Assembly (NCBI GenBank): GCA_015680685.1
Contig: MNCI01008066.1
Location: 427,731 to 491,730 of the forward strand
Direction of reading: 5' to 3'
Length of the DNA: 64,000 nt
Origin: Gnetum montanum
Taxonomy: Eukaryota; Streptophyta; Gnetopsida; Gnetales; Gnetaceae
Shown: positions 41,395 to 53,166 of the stretch, piece by piece
Numbering within the stretch: the stretch's first letter is position 1
Layout of the letters: each line of letters begins with the position of its first letter
Program-made: the position numbers and the translations under genes
Notes under the pieces: generated by a model
Told to the model about the DNA's origin: nothing
Databases searched by the model: none
What the model saw: the letters and a program-made list of their open reading frames with translations, nothing else

Positions 41395-44000
41395 CTTCTT
41401 AGTGATCTTGGAATTGTTGGAGGATGGGATCTATTTGTTACTCAAAATTATTAGTGAAAATCCATAATAATTTTAAATATGGTAAGATCCATATATATTC
41501 CAAATATTTATTCATTATAACTAATGCTTAAAATCACTAAACCATGATATTATAGAAGTCTATTGGATGAGATAAATTCTTATCAGTTGTATTAGAAGTA
41601 GATCATCTTGAAGGAATCTTAGATCAAACCTCACCTATATTGATGTCTATCCTAGTAGTAACCTTTATGGTTTACCTACTCATTAAAATCTTGAATCGTA
41701 AATCCAAATTCCAACATAATTTGATTAATCATAAGTAATGAAAATTGGTCAAATTCTAAATCCAAAAAGCATCATTAGTAATTTTCCTAAACTTGGAAGA
41801 CATTGTAAGATCTTTCTAAATCCAGAAAAAAAAATAAATTATAAGATTACCTTATGTTTGGAAAACATTAAGAATTAATTATCAATTATCACAGGTTGTA
41901 CTAGAAATTGTCCAATAAAAAAATGTTGTAGATGAACATCAAAATTATGTATTCTTAGAAAACCAATCATAGAAACCAAAATAGAATGTATATCTAAAAG
42001 ATATGAAACATTAAATTAAGTAGAATTGACAAATTCAACAAGAAAAATAACAAAAATTTAATATCTATAAATCTACCTTTGTTTGAAAATCTCAAATTAT
42101 GCAAGAAGAATAATTTCATAATGATAAGCCTATAAGGATCCATAAATTAACTTCTTAGGGAAAACTTAGAATATACTTAAGAAAAATAAAGAGGACAATT
42201 AATCCAAAGAAACCAGTAGATCTAATTGATATGCTGAATGTGTTTTTATCTCTATAAAAATGATTTCTAGCATTATCAAAGTGTCATACTAGAATATTAT
42301 CTCAAACCAAAACAATTAACATGTAGTTATAGATCATGATTCAAATAAGAGTTATCTAAAATAGAATATAAAACGTCACGTGAAAAGTCAAAATTTAACC
42401 AAATTAATCCTATATAAATTATAATATCACATGCTAATGAAATAATCCCAAAATATCTATTTACCATGTTAACACTTGGGCCCATATCCATCCAAACTCT
42501 CCTTAGCATAAGATATCAAGAATTATTATTTTCAAAAAGATAAGAATCTTTTACAAGAGGGTCAATGCTCATCTTGCCAAGGCAGGGTCTTAGGAGGGCA
42601 ATAGACAAGAGAAAGCATAACCTCTTTTGAGTAGTTGTGTCCAAAGTAATTTTAATAAGATAAATCCATAAAATAAAATAAAATTCAAAATAAAATAAAA
42701 TGAAATTCAAAGCATGAACAAGGTTAAGTTTATTATGTACTCATTATTAAAGTATCTGTAGTATGAGGTCACAAGTTCAATCCTCAGTTGTACGTACTAC
42801 TAGTAGTTTAATTAGTAAGCTCATTCAATGTTAAAAAATACCTCAAAGCATTTCAAGACAATATAGTTAAGCAAAAGATTACGTATTCAATTCTCCCAAT
42901 AAGGCATATAAAACCATTATAAAACAAGTATACAAAATCACAAGGGGAAGTTAAGCCATGTTAGAAAGGAATATAAGGAATCAATAAAAGTAAAAAAAAA
43001 TCAAAGACACATAACACATGGTATTACAAACAATATCTTATGAATATTTTTTTTTACAAATATTCATGTAGGTCATGAATATGAATGTCTATTCTTGTTC
43101 TATGGTATGAAAATATAAGGGCTCTAATGACCTTTATGCTAGGGGGTATTTCATCATAGATCTCTATTGCTATACCAAACTTCTTTCATATTTTAGGTTA
43201 AAGAATAAATGTTGAAGTGATGTAAATGTTGTTAAAGCTAGGACCATCCTCTTTACTACTAATTAAATTTTCTCTTTTTATTTTTTACCTACGAGATTAA
43301 CTTTTCTCTTTTTATTTTTTACCTACGAGAAGGGGGTGTTAGGGGGTGTAGGGTTTAGAAAGATCCATTTACACAGTGTGCCTACTCTTTAGAAAGACAT
43401 TGTTCTTATGCATGCTAGACATAAAGGTTTTAAATCATCTTAATTCTATTACAATAGCTTATGTTTTCTTGCATCACTTCAATGATAACTTTAATAATTA
43501 TATACATGCATATACTTAATTCTTGGTTCTCACAATACGGTGATATCACTAAGGGCATGAATAGTGAGGGTGAATTATTTATGTATGAAATATCTAATTA
43601 ATATTGAAACTATTTTAAATTACTTCTAAGACCCTATATATTTATTGGACTAGTTTAAATTTAATGATTTTTTTATTTTTTAGTTGCATAATACTTATAT
43701 ATCTCAACATGATATTACATTAGGGTTCAAGAGAATGTAATTATGGGAACTTACAAGAATTATTAAGTGCCTAAAAATGCTGCAAGTGTGGAATTGTGTA
43801 TAATGGTTGAACTTTGGTGAGGATTTTCTTGTCAAAAAATGCTCCACTTTGCTAAAAATGCTTCACTAAAATGCTTAACTTACTATTCTGGAACCTATAA
43901 ATGGTGTTGGAGTTTGGCTTTTATAGGGTCTTTGGGTTATGATTGGGGCTACAAATTGGCTATTATTGGGCTATAGAATGGCTAAAATTTGATGTAATTT
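41395..44000. other. AT-rich region flanking element B
   Basis: No gene or known transposon domain found on either strand. It contains a 34 bp tandem doubling (TTTCTCTTTTTATTTTTTAC plus CTACGAGA) at about 43,266-43,331 and the two SINE-like segments listed separately. The left part to about 42.7 kb could be the older locus into which B inserted. Confidence 0.5.
42720..42905 (+). mobile_element. possible tRNA-derived SINE remnants
   Basis: Two neighbouring stretches look like RNA polymerase III promoter relics. The first has GTACTCATTATTAAAGTAT (A-box-like), then AGGTCACAAGTTCAATCCTC (B-box-like, GGTTCRANNCC) and ends in AAAAAA at about 42,838. The second has TATAGTTAAGCAAAAGATT, then ACGTATTCAATTCTCC at about 42,885. 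No target duplication was confirmed. Low certainty. Confidence 0.3.
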
Positions 44001-44049
44001 TGCTACAAATTGGCTAACAAATTTAGGTGAAATGGGCATCCACATTTTG

Positions 44050-44240
44050 GGGGTTACTAAAGTTTCCAAAATGTGTCTTTGATCTCCATGTTGAAGGGGG
44101 GAAATTTTTCAAACCCCCCATCCTTCCATGCTAGGGGCTGGTGAGATCTACCCTCCTGCATGTGATTTTAGCATAGAAAAATGTCTACACCCCCCCCCCC
44201 CCCCCCCCCAAACACCCCAAAACATGGATCAAGGNTCTAG
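44050..44240. repeat. hairpin-type unit and poly-C tract beside a single-N join
   Basis: TTCCATGCTAGGGG (about 44,130) with TTTTAGCATAGAAAAA (about 44,169) matches the hairpin unit of the 58-62 kb array. CTCCATGTTGAAGGGGGG lies just before. A C run at 44,190-44,209 and a single N at 44235 follow. A longer array may have been collapsed here. Confidence 0.5.
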
Positions 44241-44627
44241 CATTCCAAAAGGCATTTTTGACCTTCTCAAGCCCAAATATAGATACTAGGTGACTTGTTT
44301 CACTTAGGGAATAAGGCTTTGACCACTTATGAGGCAATTTTCAGCCTCAAAAGTATAAAGTATGTGAAATTTCCCATTGTGGATTATAATTTCCACATTT
44401 ACTATGAAATTTTACCTTAGGTTCCATGGTGTGAAAGCTACATGATAAGGATTGATCATAACATGAAAAATTTTGTGGTGTTTTAATGGCCCCTCTTTGT
44501 TGATGTATGGAAGATTGACCCAAGACACCCTGACAAAGAATACAAAACAACACTGCATATTATAACATTACAATGCATAGAGACCACATGAGAATCAAGC
44601 TATCTAGGTCACCAATGTTGCTAGTTT

Positions 44628-44712
44628 AAGGCCGTGGTAGGCCATGGTAGTAGTTTAAGGCCCTGACAGGCCATGTTGCCAGTTTAAGGTCATAGTGGAC
44701 CATTGAAGATAG
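44628..44712. repeat. three-copy short tandem repeat
   Basis: TAGTTTAAGGCCGTGGTAGG, TAGTTTAAGGCCCTGACAGG and CAGTTTAAGGTCATAGTGG are spaced about 30 bp apart. Similar words recur at 57,641-57,712, on the other side of element G's pol. Confidence 0.7.
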
Positions 44713-44719
44713 CCTCTCT

Positions 44720-47700
44720 TATTGACAATCTGCTAGCTACATTTAGTATGGTTTTAGATAGGAATGATTGACTAGATTGGCTAGCACATTCCCATTCATG
44801 TTAGCTATTCTGAATGCTTCATTTCCATAGGCTTTGGTAACAAGGAAGGATCCTTCCTAGTTGGTTGAGAATTTGTCCACATGGTCATGAATGGCCTTGA
44901 GGATGAGGTCCTTCTTCTTGATCTTGCACGTGGTCAGGCTATGGTGATGTTGTTGCTTTTACCTCTCTTGATAGTGCTCAATGTGAACAAGTGCTTGCAT
45001 ACATAGCTCTTCCATCAAATATAGTGCTACTATTTGTAACTCCTTGCTTTGCTTGTCATTGATGAAGTTGGTCAGGGCTACTCAGAGTGATGTACTTGCA
45101 ATTCAAGAGGTAAAACAACTTTAGAACCATAAACAAGGATATAAGGGATCGTGCTGGGTGCCATATGGTATGTTGTTCTATATGGCCATAGTGCATGGAC
45201 AAGCCTCTCATGCCACTTCCACTTACTGTTGTTGAGCATCTTCTTGAGCAAGTTGATGATGGCCTTGTTTCTTGCTTATGATTTTCAATTGGCTTGGGGG
45301 TAGTAAGATGATGAGAAAGAATGCTTAATGTCTAGGTTTGACAAAAATCCTTGGTTTCTTGGTTGCTAAATTAAGGTCCATTATCTGTAACTATGGTTAT
45401 GAGTATGCAAAAATGAGCTACAACGTTATCTAGGATAGATTTGCAAACTTGTTTAGATGTGGTCTTCCTTAGGGGAATACCTTCAACCCACTTGGTAAAG
45501 TATTTGGTTGTAGTGATGATGAAGCTATGCCCTACTGTAGACATAGGTATTATAGATCTAATGATATCCAACCCCCATTGTTGAAATGACCATGTTATTT
45601 GGATCATATGGAATTCAATTGGTGATACATGTATTAGGTTGCTATATCATTGGCATGTGTCACATTGCTTAACCTTTTTTAGGTAGTCATTTTCTATATG
45701 GGGCCAATAGTAGCCTAACCATCTAATCTTAGCAACCATGGCTCTAGGTCCTATATGTCCACCACAAACACCATCATGAACCTCCTCTAGGACTATTTTA
45801 GCTTTAGTTTTTCCTAAGCACTTTAGGAGTATGCCATCATAGGACCATTGACATAATGTGTTATCACCTACAATGACATACTGCTTTAATTTCTTACATA
45901 TGACCTCTTTCTAAGAATTAGTCAGGCCTTATGAGGATTCACCATGCATAAGGTAAAATTTGATATCATCATACCACTCCTTAGAAGCAGCAATATGAAC
46001 GATGACCATAAAGGTATCCTCAATGTTTTGTGTAATGGGAGTAGCATAGTTCATAGTTAAGGTGGGCAACTTTCTAAACACATCCAACATCACACTAAGC
46101 ACTAATGTTGTAATTACATCAACTATGGAATTCTTGTTCCAAGGTCTATGTTGGATATCAATGTCTATGAATTGTTGTACTAATTGCTTTCCTAGGTCAC
46201 AGTAAGGTTGTACATGCTTAAGTTTGGATGCGTAGACTTTAGTTACTTGGTAAACCACAAGTTGTGAATTGCCTCTGATGGCTAGGTATCTAATTCCTAG
46301 GTCATGAGCTACCATCATCCCTCTGATCAAATCCTCATATTTTTCTATGTTGTTGGTACACAAGAACCCAAAATGATAGGTAAAGGGTTGGATTTCACTA
46401 GATGGGAATGTTATGATAGCAATAGCATTGGCCCCATGGGTGATTGAAGCTCCCTTAAAGTTCATGGCTACCTCATAACCCTCAAGTACTTGGCTAACTT
46501 TGTTAATGTGTTCATTAGGAAACTTAAGATCTATGGTTGCTTGGTCATTAATGGGTAAAAATATGAGCTGTGTGGCTATAGCTTAACCTTTCATTAAGGA
46601 TTGAGAGACTTAATGGAGGTTAAACTCTGTGGTTATGGATTTCCATCAAGCTATATGGCTATGTTCGTAGATGTTGGTCATTATGGCTTTGACTATGTTA
46701 TCCTTGCAAATTACATTGACTTGCATTCTAAATAGGTAGTGTCTCCATTTCTTCAAAGAGAAGAGTAGTGCTAGGCAATGCTTCTCCACTTAGTGTATTA
46801 GGTCTTGTGGGCTACTAATGCATGGCTAAGGTAGTATACAGGCATTTTTGCTTCATCATCATGTTTCTAAAAAAGTAGAAAGGTAATGGATGTATTAGAA
46901 ATGGCAAGATAAATGTAAAATGGTTTACCCTCACGAAGAATAGATTGTAGGAAACTATGTTAATTCTTGCTTAAGGTTTTTAAATGCTTCTTAGCATTCA
47001 GTTGTCCACTCATAGTGAACTCCTTTCTTAAGCAAGTGATGCATGGGTTGTAAATTATCTGTAAGCCTAGTGATAAACCTATAAATAAACTATAGTTTAC
47101 CTTGTAATCCTCAAAACTCTTTAAGGTTGGTAGGTGCTACCAATTTGGATATGGCCTTAACCTTATCACAATCTATGTGTATCCTTGCCTCAAAGACTAC
47201 AAAGCTAAGCATCTTACTAGTCTTGACACTAAAGACACACTTCTTAGGATTGAGCCTAAGCTCATATTTGAGGCATCATTTAAGCACAAGATCTAGGTCA
47301 TTGGCTATTTTAGACTTTATAGCTATGTCATCTACATCATCGTTAAGAAAACATAACATGTAATCATTGAAGATATAGGTCATGGCACTCTAGTATGTTG
47401 CTCCGATGTTCTTAAGGATAAAGGGCATCATGATATAACAAAAGGTACTCCATGGGGTGATAAAGGTTATGCTAAGTTGGTGTTCTAGGTTGATCCTAAT
47501 TTGGTTATATCCCAAGAATCCATCCATAAAGGACAACAAGGTATGTTTGGCTGTAAGATCGATAAGTTGATCAATACTAGGCAATGGAAAGTCATCCTTG
47601 ATGGTGGATTTATTTAGGTCTCAAAAATCAATGCAGATACATATGCTTCCATTTTTCTTAGGGAGTACCACTATGTTGGATATCCATTCTAGATAATTGA

Positions 47701-47830
47701 TAGTCCTAATGAAACCTGCTTGGTAGAGCTTTGAGATTTCATCATGAACTACCAAGGCAAATTTGGTCTAATTTTGCATACCTTTTGCTTAACTGGTTTA
47801 ATGCTAGGATCCAATATGATATTCTGGTAG
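44720..47830 (-). pseudogene. Element G pol: RT, RNase H, second RNase H, integrase
   Basis: Minus strand. RT (47,800-46,950) reads LYQAGFIRTINYLEWISNIV, VVLPKKNG, DFPLPSIDQLIDLTAKHTLL, FLGYNQI and DVDDIAIKS, which keeps V-D-D though the Tyr before it is Asp. The first RNase H (about 46,800) reads KHCLALLFSLKKWRHYL. A second RNase H-like domain (46,465-46,150) reads MNFKGASITHGANAIAIITF, CTNNIEKYEDLIRGMMVAHD and GNSQLVVYQV. The integrase zinc region (about 45,800-45,650) has HDGVCGGHIG and CDTCQ; its core (45,607-45,371) has WGLDIIRSI and IVTDNGP. Dual RNase H is known for the Tat/Ogre lineage. Many TAG and TAA stops; inactive. Confidence 0.85.
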
Positions 47831-47835
47831 ACTAG

Positions 47836-48691
47836 TGATGAATAATAGTTTGCCAAGCCCCTATATCAGATACTCGATATGGGGTACACAATATCATAGC
47901 TTGGATAATGATATCGAATACACAATATTGTGATTCCTGTGTTGGCCTATAAATATAGCACTCAGGTGCATAGGAAGGAAGCCAATTGGTAAGTCTTTAG
48001 GGTAGAGTTGTTTTGTCAGTTTTTTGTTAGTTTTTAGTTTCCTCCCAAGTGCATGCCCATAGTGTGATGATTGTAATTGTATGAAACCTTTGTTCGAGTG
48101 TGACATACTTGGACACACACAAAATTGGCAATAAAGATCAAGATTACTCCATCATTGTAGCATTCATTTAGTTTTTAATTGTTAATTATTATTTATTATT
48201 TTCTTAATTAATATTTCTTTATCGTTATTTACTATTTCTATTATTAATGCGGAATGAGTACATCTTAATCATGAACATTTAAGTGTAACTGCTTGGTAAC
48301 CCAGTAGCGTATCTAGTAGTGCTCAAATAATATGTGTTGGGTAATCCTAGAAGTAGTACAGGAGGTCCAAGATGTGTGCAGATGGTTAAGGAAGGATGCT
48401 CATCACACTTAGGCTATTTTAGATTTTACTTCATATTGCTTATTAGCTTAATCAAGAGTATTTCTCATCATCTCTAGGAGTAGTCTAGTGTTAGAAATCA
48501 CATCATACATCTCACTCTAGAATAAACCATATGTGAGAAAGAAAATACTAGTCTAGGTGGGAAGACAATGAATTGTGATCAATATGTAAATATCTAGGTG
48601 CCACAACTAGTCCATCTATGGAGTTCAAGTAGATCTGGTATACACACTTGTATTCATATGGTTGAGTGTCAAGGTACCTCACCGCTCATCA
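47836..48691 (+). repeat. Element E 5' LTR
   Basis: An 856 bp LTR, TGATGAATAATAG to ACCGCTCATCA, closely matching 56154-57017. U3 words CGATATGGGGTACACAATATC and GATATCGAATACACAATATTG-like sequence lie at 47,868-47,930, and TATAAATATA at 47948-47957. Confidence 0.94.
47868..47957 (+). promoter_or_regulatory. U3 palindromes and TATA box, element E 5' LTR
   Basis: Two inverted pairs, ATATGGGGTACACAATAT and ATATCGAATACACAATAT, each about 18 bases with a central GTAC or ATAC, precede GGCCTATAAATATAGC by about 20-75 bases. The 3' LTR has ATATTAGGTACACGATAT and ATATCGAATACATGATAT at the same places (56,186-56,250). Confidence 0.72.
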
Positions 48692-48692
48692 T

Positions 48693-48710
48693 TGGCATCG
48701 TTGCCGAGGA
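48693..48710 (+). other. primer-binding site, element E (tRNA-Asp type)
   Basis: TGGCATCGTTGCCGAGGA starts one base after the LTR end and differs from the plant tRNA-Asp complement TGGCGCCGTTGCCGGGGA at three positions. This is the best preserved primer site in the window. Confidence 0.87.
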
Positions 48711-48823
48711 TGGTGCTAGTTATCTAGATTAGTTATATCATACAAGATCATTGTAACAAAGCATTAATGATAAATATTATTTAAAAAAATTTACTTCAAT
48801 TAATTCACACATAATTCACACTA

Positions 48824-51150
48824 ATGTCTCACTCACAAGATAATGGTAACACAACATCTAGTGAGGCAATTCATTAGAGAACCAACGAAATATATGATGA
48901 TAAAGAAGTGTGGAGTACTCAATATTATGTAGGAGTCTCATATGTTCATGGACATCCCAATGATACTCAAGGACTCTTGTCATTCAACTTAGACACCTTT
49001 AGTGAGGATGGGACACCCCATGGAATGAGGGGGCCCATAGGGCCGAGGACCTTCTCAATGGTTAACAAGAGTTTATCCAGGGATGATTGGGAGATTTACA
49101 AAAGTTATGATGAGTCTTCCAGTTCTTTCTCTTCCTATGCTCCTTCAACATCAGGTTGTGACATGGATGACCATATTTCAAGGGGTCAACATAGAAATGA
49201 AAATCAAACCCATGGGAAAAATTATGAACGCCAACATGAACAAGGGCAACATCATCCCAACTCATAGATTCACAACTTACTTAGTGATGATGAACACCTG
49301 TTGGCCACTAAGAGCCTAATGCATATACAAGAGGCTATTCAAATATCCTATAGGCATTGTAAGAAAAGATATCTACCCAGGCTTGATTTAAACAACTTTC
49401 CCAAGTTTTTAGGAGGCTATGATTTTTATCCGCAACATCATTTACAAATAGATGCCTACACATGGAACAATGTTGATAATGGGTGGCAAAGACTTAAGCT
49501 ATTTTATATGATAGTCGGTGGCCAAGAAAAAGTATGGTATAGGTCTTTAAAACCACAATCAATTCATCGCTGGCCAACAATGGTAGAACTCTTCAATGAA
49601 AGATATCAAACCTATGCAAGAGTGTCAACCTTAAGGAGACAAATCCAAGAATGGAAACAAAGGCAACATGAACCTTGGACATGGCCTTAGAAAGATATTA
49701 CTCACTATTAAACAACTACCTAGGCCATGGGTTCTCCAAGGAAATGATAATGTATCACATCATGGTTGGGCTTCATAATGAAATAAGGTAGACCCTAGGG
49801 ATGTATGCCTTAGGTCAACTATATGAACCATGAACCCACTAATTCCAAGAGCTTATTAAGTGGGTAGAAAAAGAAGAAGGAGAAATAGCCAAATGGGATA
49901 ATGTTAAAATATCTCAATAGGACCAAAATATTAAAATAAAAAAGGTCCATGAAGAGGAGAAATCAACTCACCTCAAGGAGGTGGAATCATCTCCATCCTT
50001 GCCAATACTAAAATCACTAGATAAGATTGAGGCAAAGATTAGTAACATGGTAGAATGGGTACATGAAAAATGTGGGGAATATGCAAACATTATTAGAGGT
50101 AGAACCATGCAAGATCACTCTAACAACCAAAACAAATAGAGGATGCCAAACTTAGAAATAGGATAGAACACCATTCGTCAATTAGAAAGAAGGGTTGAAG
50201 AAAATAAGGATAGGAACTCAACTAAAAATCATAAGTATCAATGTGATGTGTGTCTGTACAATCACCCCAAAAGCCAATGTCTAGTATTTTCACATTTACA
50301 TGAGCATTGGGAAGGAATGTTACATTCAAATTTCATACAGAAGTACCATGTCCAACTATAGTGGCAAAACCCCTAGTCATGGGGAAGGCCACTGCCAAAC
50401 AAACCACACCCTTCATATACCCTGATATCAAATGTTTATTATGTTCAACACCATGTTTCTCCAACTGGATCAACATCCTCTACTTCACCTCATTGTTATC
50501 ATTCTCTTGAGTACTATCAGCCCTTGTCCTCTCCCATAGAATCACCACATCATGTTTCTTACACTCCTCATTGTCCTCAATATTCTCATCCTTCACCTAC
50601 TTCTACATCACCACTAGTTATGCTAGAAGGTTTTACACCATAGTACCAACCCACAAACCTTACTCATGTTGCTTTTGTCAATAGTAGTGGAGGTCCTCCA
50701 CAACGTTCAAAGTATCCTTTCTTTAGCCACAACCATAGAAAGAGACAACACGATTCTGAAACCACTACATCCTCCAACTCAGCACAGGCCCAACACTATA
50801 ATGCATCTTCCTCCTCAAACTCAATGCCTTATGTTACCTCATCTAGGCCATTAATTAATGCTCCAAAAACCATGTGACCGAATCGAGATAACCACGTAGG
50901 AAGACATATCGATCCTTGCATACCATCTTATGGTCACAAGTGCCATAGTGAGTTAGCTTCTTATCACATGACCGCATCTTCTAATTTGCCCCACTATGTC
51001 TACTTTAATCAAGTGTGTGAACCCCAATTTGGGTACATTCCTACCATCATATCAAAAGACACCCAATGGTTTGGATATGATCAGACCCCAATATTTCCAA
51101 CATGCATGGATCTAAATTTTCCATTTATTAATTCTAGCCATGCTTAAAGG
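48824..51150 (+). pseudogene. gag polyprotein, element E
   Basis: The likely start is the ATG at 48824 (MSHSQDNGNTTSSE). The frame 48908-49267 has a Ser-rich and His/Gln/Asn-rich region (SSSFSSYAPSTSG, GQHRNENQTHGKNYERQ). After a stop, frame 49301-49690 gives the gag core: RLDLNNFPKFLGGYDFYPQH, NVDNGWQRLKLFYMIVGGQE, VWYRSLKPQSIHRW and RYQTYARVSTLRRQIQEW. A charged region leads to the knuckle CDVCLYNHPKSQC (50,243-50,281), a complete C-x2-C-x3-H-x4-C set. A Pro/Ser/His-rich tail runs to about 51,150. Frameshifts and stops are frequent. It is close to element C gag. Confidence 0.83.
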
Positions 51151-52570
51151 TTTAGTCATGGGGGATACCCCCCATTCTAACAAGCAGAATTAGTAAATAT
51201 TTTTCCTTTTCTTTGATTTTACAATTTTTTGTTTTCTAGTTTTTCATTTTCAATTTTTCATTTTATCTTTTTAAGGTTAATCTCATCGGTGAATAAAATA
51301 CTCATGTAACTTGTCAGTTGAGGTGTGTTCTATGCTATTAAGTCATGAGTGACTAATTATTTGGACAATGAGCCCACAACATCCACCTAACCATTCTATT
51401 AATAAGAGGTTCTAATCTAGGTACAATGATATTCTTATCATCATTAAAACTTAAAGTAACTTTGTACTCATTATGCCCATAGCGAAAAATGATGGACTAA
51501 GAGGGATTGACCAGGGTGTGACATCAATGGGACTTGTGGATTCTCTTTGGTGACATCTATATGTGCTATCATGTAGCTTGGTTATACTAAAATGCTTATA
51601 GATCTAACAAAAAATGGGAGCAAGAGTAATAAAGGCACTTAATAAAGAAACTCAATGCTATTCTAGAGGGTCCCACTAGAAAGACATGCATCCATGCTTG
51701 AAGGTTGGTGGCTTCTCTAGATCACTGTTTGAAATGACAAAGTGCCAAAGCAACCAGGTGAAGAAAAATAAAAGAAAGAAGGAAAAATAATAAAGAAACT
51801 ATTAAGAAGAATGTGCTGAAGAGAAATTCCAAATCATTCCTTCCTTGGACAAAATGCCAAGTGATTGTATGCCTTGCTATTATGATGCTCTTATGGTTGT
51901 ATATCATTGAATGAAATGATGCGATGTCATTGGTCTGAGGTATGGACTTGGTCTTGATTTTAGAATGAAAGGCTAATGATTTATTAATTATGCCCTACAA
52001 TTAGGATTCATTGTGCCCAAAGTCAATTATGTCATATCCTAATTTCAGCAATCCCTTCTATGATCTGTTTCACCCCACTGTCCAAGTATTTTGACTTGTG
52101 TCTTGTGTGGCATAGAATTCATACCTCATCATAGTGGTATTTAACATGTGTGTGTTTTGTTGCACTATGTAAATTGCATTCAACCCTTCTAGTTCCTACG
52201 GACATTTTAAGGTGTGGTTACACAAGGGCATGATAAGTTGGAACCTACTTTGGGGAGGAACCACTTGTGTAACTTTTGTAATTTGCACTCATTGCACATT
52301 ACCACATGATCTTATACCCTTCAAGTACTGCATTGCTGAATTTATTCTTTCCTTTATCATCATTTCAACTCAAAAATTCTTATGCACCACTACATGTCCT
52401 TTTTCCACACCCTTTTTAAGAACTTCATTATATGATTCCACTTCATTACACTTTCTGTGCCTTAATGTCTATTTAACATTACCCCAGACCTTCCAAATCT
52501 ACCTTAAATCCTTTCTTTTTGGCCATGGAAATTCAAAAATTTATCAATTTTGCTAAGTACCCTATTTTGG
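51151..52570 (+). other. Element E non-coding region between gag and ORF2
   Basis: Collinear with 29,561-31,000 of element C. Shared words include GGTTGGTGGCTTCTCTAGAT, ACATGTGTGTGTTTTG, GGTTACACAAGGGCAT and CCTACTTTGGGGAGG. No coding sequence recognised. Confidence 0.65.
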
Positions 52571-52579
52571 AAGGGACAT

Positions 52580-52690
52580 GATATCTGGTACCCAGTATTA
52601 GGTCTGATGCAATATCGGGTCCGTGTTAGTGTGTACGCGATATTGTGTTAATAAAACCTATATATATGGACCCCCCACATGTGTCAACAT
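52580..52690 (+). promoter_or_regulatory. Element E internal promoter-like module ahead of ORF2
   Basis: ATGATATCTGGTACCCAGTA, then GCAATATCGGGTCCGTG and GTGTGTACGCGATATTGTG, then CCTATATATATGGACCCCCC with the TATA run at 52669-52679. It matches the element C module (CCTATAAATAGGTGACCCCC) in layout and in the C-run after TATA. ORF2 starts about 490 bases downstream. Confidence 0.62.
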
Positions 52691-53166
52691 CATTTTCCAC
52701 TATTGACACAAGGGGAGTTGCAATTTTCTTCCACAAATTTTCCAGCTTGTGTAGCTATCATTTAAACATCAATATCTTGCTCATTAATGCTTTGATTTTT
52801 CTTTTGATTGAACCTACTTAAACCTGGAGTGTTTAACTTAGTTGTGGGGGAAGGGTATGCTCCATGTTGCACATAGTTTTTCCAAAATTTGTTGTCACTC
52901 GAAGGATATCATAGGGGTAAGAGATCTTAAAAAATGATAAGAACTTATGCCAAACCAATTTTATTCCTTCACCAAAACCATGGAAATTATTTTTGGCATC
53001 ACTTGATCAAATTGGGCCTGACATTAAAACTTTTAGAGGGATTTTCTTAAAAATTTTCAACTCTGAATCACACTAAGCAAGAATTGAATTCATTAAATAC
53101 AAGGAGTAAGGTATAAGATAATTAAATTTTCCTAAATAACCTTACAATTGATCTATGTGATTACAA

